A DNA stretch of 64,000 nucleotides. It comes from Anisakis pegreffii. Its lineage: Eukaryota > Nematoda > Chromadorea > Rhabditida > Anisakidae. A program made the translations under genes and the position numbers. A model generated the notes under the pieces. The model made no database searches, was not told where the DNA came from, and saw only the letters and a list, made by a program, of their open reading frames with translations. Each line of letters starts with the position of its first letter. Positions within the stretch are counted from its first letter, which is position 1. Of the stretch, positions 22,384 to 35,260 are shown in pieces. The DNA is taken from assembly GCA_035041965.1 (NCBI GenBank), contig JAPYMA010003015.1, positions 124,001 to 188,000 of the forward strand. Direction: 5' to 3'.

Positions 22384-25300
22384 ATGAAATCCTTCGTTGG
22401 TCTTCTCGCAGCAATAACGTGGCTCGTGTTCAGCATTCAGCTAAACTGTGCTGATGCAGCACCATCATCAGGTATGGTAGTACACAGTGCAGGCCATTTC
22501 ATGAGTTCTTTCTCGATCAGTAAACGATGCCGATCGTTTGCGAGCAGGAATCTTCCATAAGTCCTGATTCATTTTGATTTTCACAGGCAAAAAGATCGTT
22601 CATACCTTCCTCAACATCAGCAGTTATCACGCAAAGACTCTCGAATGCTGAAGGCACAAGCTACAAATTTTATTACAATTATGCTCCTAGTTTTCATCCG
22701 TAGCATAAAGCCAATAAGCGGCTCTACAGAATTTTCAATCCTACGAGACCGAACTTAGAAATCCAGCAGCAGTTGTTCAAGTATGCATCTATTTCATGAT
22801 TAAGTTGCAGGAAACGACGTCATGAGCGCGGAATCGAGCAGTTACATCCGTGGATGTTACTTCACGAACTGGGCTCAGTATCGTCCAGGTAACTGCAGCA
22901 ATTTCGTTTGTGTTCAATCGTTGATTCGTTGATTTGCCGTGCACCGTTCTGAACTCAACCGTGAATGAAAATTGCCCATTTCAATTCAGATGGAATGAAC
23001 TGAACAAGATAATCTCACTGATTTTGATTGATCAGTCTAACTGTCTACGACTGGGTTCTTCCCCGATAATTTATTAATATGAAATTTAAGGTCGTGGGAA
23101 ATATAATCCATCGGATTATGCTCCCGGACTTTGCACGCACATTTTCTACGCGTTCGGTTGGATGAATGAAGACTACACAGTAAAGTAAGTTTGAGATGTA
23201 ACAGATGAACATAAACATTGAGCAGTGCTCATGCTTTCTTAATCGAATCGAATGCACATATGCAGTAGGGAGCTGAAGTTGGAATTGATCACAGGCATCC
23301 ATTTTTAAGGGCATATGATCCAACCGACCTGAAGGCGTGGTCTGGCGGACCTGGTCTATACGAGCTTGTGAATGACTTGAAGAATACCGATCCAGGACTT
23401 AAGACATTACTGTCGTTTGGTGGATGGACATTCGGAACTAGGCTCTTCAAGGTTTTTCTTCATTCTGATCTTTATTTAGAGCAGTCTTCGTTGTTAATCG
23501 ACAGTGGTCAAAGTATTGAAATGGGTTGTGCGAGAGTGTGTCTATTCATGTTGGTTGAAATTATTTGAGAGATTGGGTTGGCCAAGCAATAGATTTCTAT
23601 GGAGCAAAAGATAATTTGGTTGATGCACTACCGTAAATGAAAATGACGATTCGTAGGCGAAGAACTGAGAAATATTTAAGGCCATGGGAAAAACAAGTGC
23701 GACGCGAGCAACGTTCATCAATTCAGCGATTGCGTTTGTTCGAGAGCATGGTTTCGATGGAATCGACATCGACTGGGAGTATCCTCTTGCTGATGATAAG
23801 AGCAGTTATGCAGCTCTGATAGAAGTAATATTTGTGTCATTTCTTTCAAGCATCATCCATTGATCATTGAAGTACTAACTGGAAATGTTGCTTCTTGAGA
23901 TATTCCGGCGGATGAGGAGACAATAAACAGTTGATGCTCATTCAAACGATTCAGAAAGTTTCAGTGATAATTTGTTGTTGAACGTTTCTGAAAACATGGA
24001 ATTTAAGAGTGTAGGTCTGCATAGGCATTTGTGGTAAAAATAATGAGCTGAACTGCATTCCGAAATTAGGATTGAATGCAGAATACGCATGTAAGAACGG
24101 GGCCACAATCAAAATTAGACGAGGTTCCTTGAGGAATAATACACTGATGTGTTTCTTTGTTAAGGAATTGAGAGCTGCTTGCGATGCGGAGGCTTCAAGT
24201 ACTGGACGTGCCCGCCTCCTGATCACTGCTGCTGTTACTGCCGCTAAATCGAAAATTGAGGCGGGGTATGACGTCCCTGCAATGGCAAAGTAAATTTCCA
24301 TGAATACTTTCGAATAAAATTTTCTCTAGCTCTTCCTGAATCCAGACAACAAACCTTTTGCATGGTAGATTCACTGACAAAATTTTGACTTGTCGCCACG
24401 TTCAGAAATATGGATTTCATCATGTTGATGTCGTACGATTTCCACGGTGCCTGGGATGCAAAAACTGGCTTCAACAGTCCTCTACACAGCCGCTCTGATG
24501 AAAGCGTCGACGAACAAACATGGAACACTGTAGAACATTTTGATATTCTTACTTTATCATTGTACTTTTCAGTGAATTCGTAATGTATTTCTCGCGATCT
24601 ACAACCGAAGACAATTGATGAATGCATTTTAAGGAATATGGAGCAAACTTTTGGGCATCTCAAGGTATGTCACGCACCCAGATTGCCATCGGAATCGCCC
24701 CCTATGGTCGAGGATGGACTCTCGCAGACTCATCGAATACAGCTGTCGGTGCTCCGGGCGCTGGTCCTGCAAAGACGTTAGATTATACGCGTGAAGCTGG
24801 TATAGCCTCATACTTTGAGGTGCGCACACTTGAATACACTTATAATGATGAAGATTAATTGAATGGCACCTTTAGAAGCGTTGATGAATGATGTTGATTA
24901 ATGACGAATTTACTGCGAAAATATGCATCAAGGTTGTTTAGAAGACAGCGGTTGCAAGGTGAACATTGGGACATGAATGAAGGAATGCGCATTTGAAAAC
25001 TGCATTGATATTTTTGGGCGTAGCAACTTATTTCATATTGAGAACGTAGATTGACTTCGTACTTAATTCATAAGTAAGGCAACAGAAAGCTTTTCTTGAT
25101 CATCTCATTGAGAAGATTCTTCTTTACGGCTGATATTTTCAGCTTTGCGATATGCTCGCAAGTGGTGCACAACGATTCTGGGATGAGGAACAACAGGTAC
25201 CGTATTTGGTCAAAGGTGATCAATGGTTCGGTTACGATGACATTCAATCAGTCACTAATAAGGTGAGTTGACACCGTATTCTGTTAAAAGCATGCTCTTT

Positions 25301-27140
25301 ATGAAATCAATGGACAAGTGTTCTCCATAATAACTGAGAAGAAATGTGTCGCTGACAAATTATGCACGAACATCCCTAAATGATTGACTGAGGAAGGTTT
25401 CGAGATAGCTGACGGTATCGTCACAGTGTTGGAGCATTACATGGTTTGAAAGTCTGATTGAAGGAACGATGCAAACAGACTGATGTTCACCTTTAACGTC
25501 TTGGTTAGGCCAATTGTAAAACTTGCATAATCATCGTTTTAGGATTTATGCCTTTAGATCGGCGTAAGTTCTCATATATAATTCATTCGGTATTTGTGAA
25601 CCCGTTGAAGTACGTTGCGAAATTTTCGATGCTTTAGGTGTTGTGTAAACAATAAGAAGGTTAACGTGAAACCTCTCGTTTAGATGCAATTTGTGAAGGA
25701 GAACGCGTTTGCTGGTGCGTTCATTTGGACATTAGATTTCGACGACTTCAATGATAAGTCTTGTTCAGAAGGAAAATACCCTCTGCTCACTACGATCCAA
25801 AAAGAACTCGGAGGAGGCACTATCGATCCTGTGGCAAGTTTTTCAATTGCATTTCGAAATTTCGACAATCTCTGAGAAATCCGTTCGGTTACTGCCAGCG
25901 ATATCATTGCGCATTGGCTCAAATTTTGCAATATTTAAGAGCAACAGTAGATTATCTGGCCTGAATCGAAATGTTCGCTTTGAACAGCACTCAAAAACCA
26001 ACGATGCATGGATTTTCAATTGCACCACGCAACACTTTGACTTTATCTTTTTTTCGTAGCATTTTTTAACAGACGGCTCACCGTTCGCAACTGATCTCTT
26101 TCCCCTGTTACTGCATAGAAGTGATCTATAGAAATGAACCGGAATCACTTTGTTTATCTCATTCGAGCTGAAAATCCTTCATCCCACTGGATGTGGATGG
26201 CAGTGATTTTTGATTGGAATTGTGATTTTTATTCAATCAATTCGGGAGTCAAAATTCTCATAGTGATAACGATTGATGTTGATGACGTTAACAATGCTAG
26301 CGATAATAGCAATGAATGTGCTGATAACATCAACAGTAACGGTGATTGTGATACTGCAGACAAAGCCAACGTCGGAAAGCACACCTTCGTCAGGATCTAC
26401 AACTTCTGCAGCCACAAATAAGCCAATTACCGCAACCAGCGAGCTCATTACAACAACAATTACATCAGAGCCCACAAATCCTTCATCTGGAAAAGGTGAT
26501 TCTATACGCTTAAAATTAGAAGAATCCCCGTTTGACAGAGCATCCTCCAGACCTGTGAGATTAGTGTTTAAGGCAGGGTTTTTTGGTAAGAATATTCCTA
26601 AAGATGATCGCTTAGTTTGGTCAAGAATGTCAGCTTGTTGTTGGAGGATCAAAGTTGGTGTCAGAGAGCAGGAAAAGTACACTGATATGTGTTGAGAGTT
26701 AGGCATTTACATGTGGTCTTGTCCATAGTGCGGCTAAACTTTTCATACCTTGTTAACACAATAGATACTGGCTACGGTTGGGAATGGAGAGATTTGTTCG
26801 ACAGTTACCACCATAAACAAAGGAACGACCCGAAAAGCAATCGTTCGCCGCTGGAAAAATCCCCCTTCCCTCTCTCCTGCAATAAAGAATGTTCTAACCC
26901 TAACACTGGCCGAACGAAACTCAGTAGGTGAAATGAATGAGCAGACAATTCATCAGATCAATGATTAACTCATCAGTGGTTTCAGATTTCGAGTGTCCTG
27001 AAGAAAATGGTTTGTACGCAGATCCCGAAGATGATCACTACTACTACCAGTGTAGTAATTCCATCGCAAACCATATGCCTTGCCCAGGAGGTTTAGTGTG
27101 GAGTCAAGAAAATCAGTATTGCGATTATCCGAAAAAATGA
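22384..27140 (+). CDS. Chitinase (GH18 with C-terminal CBM14), tandem copy 1
   Basis: Secreted endochitinase; it hydrolyses beta-1,4 N-acetylglucosamine polymers, probably in eggshell or cuticle turnover. Exons: 22384-22471, 22811-22888, 23091-23184, 23295-23451, 23681-23824, 24165-24289, 24406-24529, 24634-24819, 25143-25262, 25684-25830, 26360-26495, 26986-27140; all in phase, 517 aa. A signal peptide (hydrophobic to about residue 22, then CADAAPSS) precedes a GH18 barrel with SFGGW and the catalytic DGIDIDWE (Asp165, 168, 170; acid Glu172), then MSYDFHG and YGRGWTL. A Ser/Thr-rich linker (exon 11) leads to a CBM14 chitin-binding domain. That domain has only four of the six usual cysteines: the second is Asp and the sixth is missing because translation stops after DYPKK. 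Catalysis looks intact; chitin binding may be altered. Confidence 0.93.
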
Positions 27141-29833
27141 ATGAACTCGCACATTACATATGACCATTCGCAAATGGTCGATGTTCAAATGCGTTTTTTA
27201 AATGGATTTTATGCATTAAACTGAATAATGAATTGTTGCTAATCGTAAGAATGTCAACTAAACATTTCAGAACGTTAAATTTAACTCTAAAAATTTTCAT
27301 AGCATCCTGGATTAAGGATGGGCCAACGATTCGATGAAAATCAGGCTCAAAATCATTTCCTTCAATGTTGCCTGTCATCATTATCATCGAACTCTTTGAT
27401 ATTGTCGTTGCTTTTGTAGTTGTCGAATATTCTTTCGTCTTAGTTGTTTGCCTTTCATTAGGATTCTCTCATTCAAAACATTTCACCAATTTCAATGGGA
27501 TCTTTCATTAGTGTTCATTAGGGATTTTTATCAAATTTCTTACAATTCACGTTATTTTTAACCGATTATAGCTTTACCTTCAATTATTCCTTTAATCCAC
27601 AATTTATTCAATAACTGATGCAAATTAACTAATTGCAGTGTTGAAATTGAATAAAATTACTACTCTTTTCGTGGAATTTAATATGTTCACTTGATCAGCT
27701 CACCGCTCTTGATCTTACTCGCATCAACATTTTGCTATGAAAAGGAATGCGATAACAATGTAGATGTACCTTGCAAGCGTATATCTTAATGCTAATATCA
27801 GAACCATCCAGGTAATGATAACGCAGTATTGACAATGATACTGATAGCACCATTATTAAGAGCAATAATGGTAATAATCATAAACTTACTGAAAAAATAG
27901 TGATCATCATCATTGCGATAACAATAATGATAATACTACATAAACCACAGTGATAATAGACCTTATGAACGAGTTGTTGATCATTTTTGTGCATCAAAGC
28001 AGAGATTCATGTTAACTGAATAGATAATACGTTCTGTTTTTCGTTTACGATCAGCCAGCTAATCGGTTTATTTTAAGCATATTCAATTGCAGTGCCTCGA
28101 ATTCATTGAACTTGAATATGGAATGATTGAAATTCAGTCGATTCATGCCTACAAATCGTTCACTCCGATGAGCTGAATCGTAAACAGATCACCCCGAGAA
28201 TCTTTTCAACATCAGCGCATATGCAAAACTTCCATTCAAAGTTTTTATTCATGTAAATCCCTCTGAACATAAACTTCAAATATTGCGACAAGTTTATTTT
28301 ACTGCATCAACATTTCTGCAAGTAATGGAAAATGTTTTAGAAAGTGAAAAGTTGAAAATATAATTATGTGAGCAAAATACACTAGCACTGCAGTAAGTGC
28401 TGTTCTCTTCTGAAATTCAACACGGTTGGCTACGAATGAGATAAAATGGGGACATACATAGATGAAACAGATAAAAGACGGGTGGATGAAAGTCACTGTA
28501 AACATTCACTGTGAACGGATCAACCGCATGCCAGCAAGTAGAACTTGGTTGAGGGCAGCAAATTCAATAGAGAATGACCGTTTTCGAACTGGGGAGCAAC
28601 TTTTTGCGCAGTTATTGCAACGCCGAGGATTTGAATTCTGAAAGCTTTGAATTCTCAAAGCTCATTCAACTGCCACCGTTGTCAGAATTGAGCTCTACTC
28701 GAGCACTTCAGCTCCTTCGACAAACCGTACCAAAACGATGAGTGAGTATGATTTACGCAGTTTTTTCATTTCACTTACACTCCATTATCTTCATTGCCGG
28801 TTGATAAAGAATCTCAGAGGATTGGTTTCGAGATCGATCACTGAGGTATTCTTGATGTCAATAGCAAAGCCATCGGCAACGGCTAACTGGTGAGTGTCAA
28901 CCATCAATCACGCACTCAAACGACAATCACACACAGTCGTTCATTACTAATTATCATAAACCATTGTTAATGTCAGTTTCGCGATGATACCATTGAACAA
29001 CGGCAATAATCTCAACAATTTTCAATTCTGATAGCAGTTCTGCAAAAACTCACCGGTGAAATGCCTGCAGAGAGCCTGCAAAACGCTCATTCTTTTTGCA
29101 GGAAATTTTTCGCTAACAATTCCACATCAGATGGAGTTTGAATTGCTAATCGCATTAATATTAAATTACGGAGAGCATTTTGAAAGCATTCATATCAACT
29201 ACGAGATTTGTGTTGATTTTGAGTGATGTAAATGGGTTAATGTGATTCCTTTCGAGAGTATAAAAACAACTTCAAATTGATATGCAATCAAACCATGCCA
29301 GACTTCACGTCAGCTCTTGACGACGGATCGCGCAGAGTTCCTGATGAGCAGTGCTCTCGACTCCACTTTATTGTTTCCTCTCATATGCTTATAATGTAAT
29401 TGTCATCATGAATGTGGGTTTGAAATGTCATGATTTTGTCTGACTGCGCGAAGAAATCAAATTTGAGGGAAGTTGACGCTTGTTTTTGAACAGCGCACAG
29501 TGAGGTGAAAATGATCATAGCACAAAGATCATAGTCACGGCATGACTATGATCGTTTCGGAGGATGAGACGAAGGAAATTTGGTAGGAGAGAAAATTCGT
29601 GAAAAAGACGTCAACTGCAACAGTTGAAGCGAAAAACGTTTAACCCAAAGGCGTTTTTGGACTAGAGTTTGCTGGAGTTGATGTCAATTTCTCGGAGAAC
29701 TTCATTCTGTGACAAGTGAACAAACGACTGCGAAGAGAGTGAAACCACTTCAACAGTTATATAACGCGTAACTTTTATAGGCTTTTGCAACGATTCTCTA
29801 CTGTTCAGGAAGAAGAGTGTTGATACAATCGCA
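27141..29833. other. Intergenic between the chitinase copies
   Basis: No gene recognised. 27760-27960 is a degenerate run of AAT, GAT and ATC triplets resembling the triplet-rich tract in intron 10 of the chitinase genes. From about 29400 the sequence is homologous to the 21650-22383 flank, so it is the start of the second duplicated unit. It includes a perfect 11-bp stem hairpin at 29527-29553. Confidence 0.6.
29527..29553. repeat. Short perfect hairpin upstream of chitinase copy 2
   Basis: GATCATAGTCA and its exact reverse complement TGACTATGATC are separated by 5 bp (CGGCA). The hairpin is not present in the matching flank of copy 1, where the text is AATCATAATCAAGATCAA. Confidence 0.75.
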
Positions 29834-32800
29834 ATGAAATCCTTCGTTGGTCTTCTCGCAGCAATAACGTGGCTCGTGTTCAGCATTCAGCTAAACTGTG
29901 CTGATGCAGCACCATCATCAGGTATGGTAGTACACAGTGCAGGCCATTTCATGAGTTCTTTCTCGATCAGTAAACGATGCCGATCGTTTGCGAGCAGGAA
30001 TCTTCCATAAGTCCTGATTCATTTTGATTTTCACCGGCAAAAAGATCGTTCATACTTTCCTCAACATCAGCAGCTATCACGCAAAGAATTTCGAATGCTG
30101 AAGGCACAAGCTACAAATTTTATTACAATTATGCTCCTAGTTTTCATCGAAGCACAAAACCAGTAAGCGACCCTATAGAATTCGCTAATAAGCGACTCTA
30201 CAGAATTTTCAATCCTACGAGACCGAACTTAGAAATCCAGCAGCAGTTGTTCAAGTATGCATCTAATTCATGATTGAGTTGCAGGAAACGACGTCATGAG
30301 CGCGGAATCGAGCAGTTACATCCGTGGATGTTACTTCACGAACTGGGCTCAGTATCGTCCAGGTAATCCCAGATTCTATTTCAACTTAACCTTGAATGAA
30401 AATTGCCCATTTCAATTCAGACGGAATGAATTTAAGAAGACAATTTCACTGATTTTCATTCATCAGTCTAACTATCTACGACTGTACTCTTCCCCGATAA
30501 TTTAGTAATAAGAAATTTAAGGTCGTGGGAAATATAATCCATCGGATTATGCTCCCGGACTTTGCACGCACATTTTCTACGCGTTCGGTTGGATGAATGA
30601 AGACTACACAGTAAAGTAAGTTTGAGATGAACATAAACATTGAGCAGTGCTCATGCTTTCTTAATCGGATCGAATGCACATATGCAGTAGGGAGCTGAAG
30701 TTGGAATTGATCACAGGCATCCATTTTTAAGGGCATATGATCCAACCGACCTGAAGGCGTGGTCTGGCGGACCTGGTCTATACGAGCTTGTGAATGACTT
30801 GAAGAATACCGATCCAGGACTTAAGACATTACTGTCGTTTGGTGGATGGACATTCGGAACTAGGCTCTTCAAGGTTTTTCTTCATTCAGATCTTTATTTA
30901 GAGCAGTCTTCATTGTTAATCGACAGTGGTCAAAGTATTGAAATGGGTTGTGCGAGAGTGTGTCTATTCATGTTGGTTGAAATTATTTGAGAGATTGGGT
31001 TGGCCAAGCAATAGATTTCAATGGAACGAAAGATAATTTGGTTGATGCACTACCGTAAATCAAAATGACGATTCGTAGGTTAAGAACTGAGAAATATTTA
31101 AGGCCATGGGAAAAACAAGTGCGACGCGAGCAACGTTCATCAATTCAGCGATTGCGTTTGTTCGAGAGCATGGTTTCGATGGAATCGACATCGACTGGGA
31201 GTATCCTCATGCTGATGATAAGAGCAATTATGCAGCTCTGATAAAAGTAACATTTGTGTCATTTCTTTCAAGCATCTTCCATTGATCATTGAAGTGTTAA
31301 CTGGAAATGTTGCTTCTTGAGATATTCCGGCGGATGAGGAGACAATAAACAGTTGATGCTCATTCAAACGATTCAGAAAGTTTCAGTGATAATTTGTTGT
31401 TGAACGTTTCTGAAAACATGGAATTTAAGAGTGTAGGTCTGCATAGGCATTTGTGGTAAAAATAATGAGCTGAACTGCATTCCGAAATTAGGATTGAATG
31501 CAGAATACGCATGTAAGAACGGGGCCACAATCAAAATTAGACGAGGTTCCTTGAGGAATAATACACTGATGTGTTTCTTTGTTAAGGAAATGAGAGCTGC
31601 TTGCGATGCGGAGGCTTCAAGGACTGGACGTGCCCGCCTCCTGATCACTGCTGCTGTTGCGGCTGCTAAGTCGAAAATTGAAGTCGGATATGACGTCCCC
31701 GTAATGGCAAAGTAAATTTCCATGAATACTTTCGATCAAAATTTTCTCTAGTTCTTCCTGAATCCAGAGAACAAACCTTTTGCATGGTAGATTCATTGAC
31801 AAAATTTGATTACCGGCCACATTCAGATATATGGATTTCATCATGTTGATGTCGTACGATTTCCACGGTGCCTGGGAGTCAAAAACTGACATGAACAGTC
31901 CCCTGTACAGTCGCTCCGATGAAAACGCCCAACAACGAACATGGAACACCGTAGAACATTTTTTATATTCTCACCTTATCACTGCACTTCCCAGTGAATT
32001 CATAATGTCTTTTTTCTGGATGTACAACCAGACACAATTGATGAGTGGATTTTAAGGATTACGCAGCCAAGTTTTGGGCATCTCAAGGTATGCCACGCCG
32101 CAAGATTGCTATCGGAATCGCTGCCTATGGTCGAGGATGGACTCTCAAGAATCCTTCGAATACGGCTATCGGTGCCCCAGGCAGTGCTGCAAAGAAGACT
32201 CCCTATGCTCGCGAAAAGGGCATTGCCACATACTATGAGGTGTGCCCATTTGAATATGCCTTTAACGATGGAGTATCATTAAATGATACCCTTAGAAGCG
32301 TTGGTGAATGATGTTGATCAATGACGAACTTACTGCGAAAATATGCATCAAGGTTGTTTAGAAGACAGCAGTTGCAAGGTGAACATTGGGACATGAATGA
32401 AGGAACGCTTAGGAATACGCATTTGAAAAGTGCATTGATATTTTTGGGCGTAGCAACTTATTTCATATTGAGAACGTAGATTGACTTCGTACTTAATGCA
32501 TAAGTAAGGCAACAGAAAGCTTTTCTTGATCATCTCATTGAGAAGATTCTTCTTTACGGCTGATATTTTCAGCTTTGCGATATGCTCGCAAGTGGTGCAC
32601 AACGATTCTGGGATGAGGAACAACAGGTACCGTATTTGGTCAAAGGTGATCAATGGTTCGGTTACGATGACATTCAATCAGTCACTAATAAGGTGAGTTG
32701 ACACCGTATTCGGTTAAAAGTATGCTCTTTATGAACTCAGCGAACATCTGTTCCCGCATAATCTCTGAAAAAGAATGTTGCGGTAATGTGCAAATAGCAA

Positions 32801-33882
32801 CTGATCATGAACACGTTAACGCTTACTGTAGTGAAACTGCTCGTTTAGATGAAATACATCAAGGACAATGGATTTGCGGGTGCATTCGTTTGGACTTTAG
32901 ATTTCGACGACTTCAATGCGCAGTCTTGCGGTAAAGGACGTTATCCACTTATCAGTTTATTCGCAAAAGAACTCGGAGGAGGCGTTGTTCCGGTGAGCTG
33001 ATCCTATCTTTTCAATGCTCATGTGAATGATAATAATAATAGCAATGATGACATTAGTGCCATAAATAATACCTAACAACAATAATAGTGATTAATAATG
33101 GTATCAGTGATATTGATGATAAAATCACTGATGATAATTTCGATAGAAATAATGACAATAATATCATCGAAAGTAGTATTGATGTAATGTTAATCACGAC
33201 TACAGTACTAACAGTAATTATAGTTGATATTATTACAATAACACTGATAAAAGCATTCATATGTTGATATAACGGTCACACTAACTTGACAGTATTGCAG
33301 ACATCTGGACCAACACCATGGAAACCGACCACTCCCTCGCCTATAACTTCAACAAAACAGCCAACAACACCGTACCCGATCACAACACCAGGCAGTGGAG
33401 GTTCATTCATATTATCGTTCTAGATCACCACTTCTCAATTTTTTTAAACCAGCCGCTGGTTTGTAAAACCCCAAATGCTGAGACTGTGGCCAAATCGCGT
33501 CCTTCTCTTCCGCCGAGCGCATCCTTATTCAACAGGTGTTTTCAAGACCGACAAGAGAACACCGCGATAATCTTTCAAATAGTTTTTTTTTTCATCCGAA
33601 TTCACATCGTTGTCAAAGAATCCATCCGAATTCTTTTCCATCCGAAGTAGTCTTCGTTCACTGCTAGCTTCTACTGGGAACTCGAAGAGCCGTTCGATAA
33701 TAGACATATTTTCAGGATTCCAATGCTCTTCAGATGGCTTCTTTCCTGATCCAGCGGACTGCGGATCCTTTTACCAATGCAGTGGTAATGTCGCTTATCA
33801 CATGCAATGCCCTGGAGGACTGCATTTCAATACCGCAATAAATTCTTGCGATTTTCCAAGTTCAGCCGCATGCAGCAATTGA
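29834..33882 (+). CDS. Chitinase (GH18 with complete CBM14), tandem copy 2
   Basis: Paralog of the gene at 22384 with the same 12-exon plan: 29834-29921, 30285-30362, 30522-30615, 30717-30873, 31103-31246, 31587-31711, 31827-31950, 32057-32239, 32573-32692, 32849-32992, 33301-33400, 33716-33882; all in phase, 507 aa. Signal peptide, SFGGW, catalytic [15 protein letters not shown] and YGRGWTL are all intact. The Pro/Thr-rich linker in exon 11 differs completely from copy 1 in sequence. The CBM14 domain is complete with six cysteines ([29 protein letters not shown]). Exons 1-7 and their introns are almost identical to copy 1, exons 8 and 10-12 are diverged, and exon 9 with its upstream intron is again almost identical. 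Both copies are likely expressed from near-identical promoters. Confidence 0.94.
33020..33260. repeat. Degenerate AAT/GAT triplet tract in chitinase copy 2 intron 10
   Basis: Long run of imperfect ATAATAAT, GATGAT and ACAATAAT repeats. Intron 10 of copy 1 (about 26270-26350) has a shorter version. It is a decayed microsatellite that predates the duplication or was shared by conversion. Confidence 0.7.
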
Positions 33883-35260
33883 ACACTGATGTGTGAGGAG
33901 GAAACATTTTATCTGCATCATCGCATCATCCATCATCAACGCCCATATTTGCACATTATCGTTGAAGAAAGATATTCGGATTTGACGCAATACAAAGCTG
34001 AACTCTTATTCAGTACTAATGAAGTTCACCATATTAATTACCTCAGATTCGAATTTGTTTGTTACCTCTTGCTATGTACCTCATTCATATTTGTTGATGA
34101 CACGAGAATGTTGTTGAACAATCCTTTGATCAGCTCAACACATATCTTGCTCATCACTTTATCATGTCAACTTATCTAACTAATATTGCGACTTTGTTGC
34201 TGTTTTGGTCGATGTTGCCATTGGTGTCATTCCTCAACATCTAGTTCCTATTCTTTTAATTTTTATCTGTTAAGGTTTCGAACGGTAATAGGTTTTCCTT
34301 GATTTCGCTTTAGTTGTTCATTAGTGATCGCTTAATGTAGCTTGTACTAAAAACCAGTAATCTGGCAATAAACTAATTTGCGGTATGCCCAATGTCTTTG
34401 GCATGACTCGACCCCACACCTAAATCATTCAATTGAAACGTCCGCTTGAACGCGATGCAGACAAATGCAAACGAATTTAAACTTTATTCACTCAATTCAA
34501 AATACAATCCACAAACACATAAGTAATCAGTGATCCTTACATTAAAACTCGATGATAATCTCCCACTGATAACATGACTGAAAAATAAACGAACGAATCG
34601 AACTTGCAATGAGATACAACATGAAAAGTATGTGACGATGAGGAGCAACAAATGGACCCGTATGAAAATCAAACAGAAAATCCATGAAGCGTGCAGCAAT
34701 CATACAAGAGAAAAAAACCCACGAAACAGCTGCGAACGAAGTGGCATTAAGAAGAGAACTTGAGACAATAATCAAATGATTACAATGAAATTACTGAATT
34801 TGTTGAAGACAATGCAAAAGTCGTCAACATATTTGCACACATATAAGATAACTGAAGTGAAAATGGCACACTCCCACAAACATTCAAATTGCACTGATTG
34901 AAATTTATGGCAGGATGAAAATGGAATGAAATCTAAATTTGTATGTAACACGAGTAATGCATGGAATGATATTATAGCACAACGACAACATCATAAAAAC
35001 AAATAATTTGATGAAGGAAGTTCCTTGCTGACTGTATTACCGCACTTCAATGAAATTGTTGCTACCGTTAATCTACACCAAAGTGAACCGTCGTCTATGT
35101 TCTAATTGAAGATAAATTTTGAAAAATGAAATTATTCACATTTCCCTTGATTTGCAAAATTTTATCCTACTAAGTTTATCCTATTGCAGTCCAAACGAAT
35201 CACCTAGTTGCAGTCAGCAATCTGACAATGCAACTGAATAAAAACTCAACTGACAACTAT
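33883..35260. other. Intergenic between convergent chitinase copy 2 and RMD genes
   Basis: About 1.4 kb containing the two 3' flanks. Short open frames occur on both strands without family similarity. No structured repeat or RNA gene was noticed. Confidence 0.55.

Noticed and set aside
28560..28760. Possible exon between the chitinases (KLIQLPPLSELSS-like frame)
   Set aside because: Short, unrecognised and without supporting splice partners.
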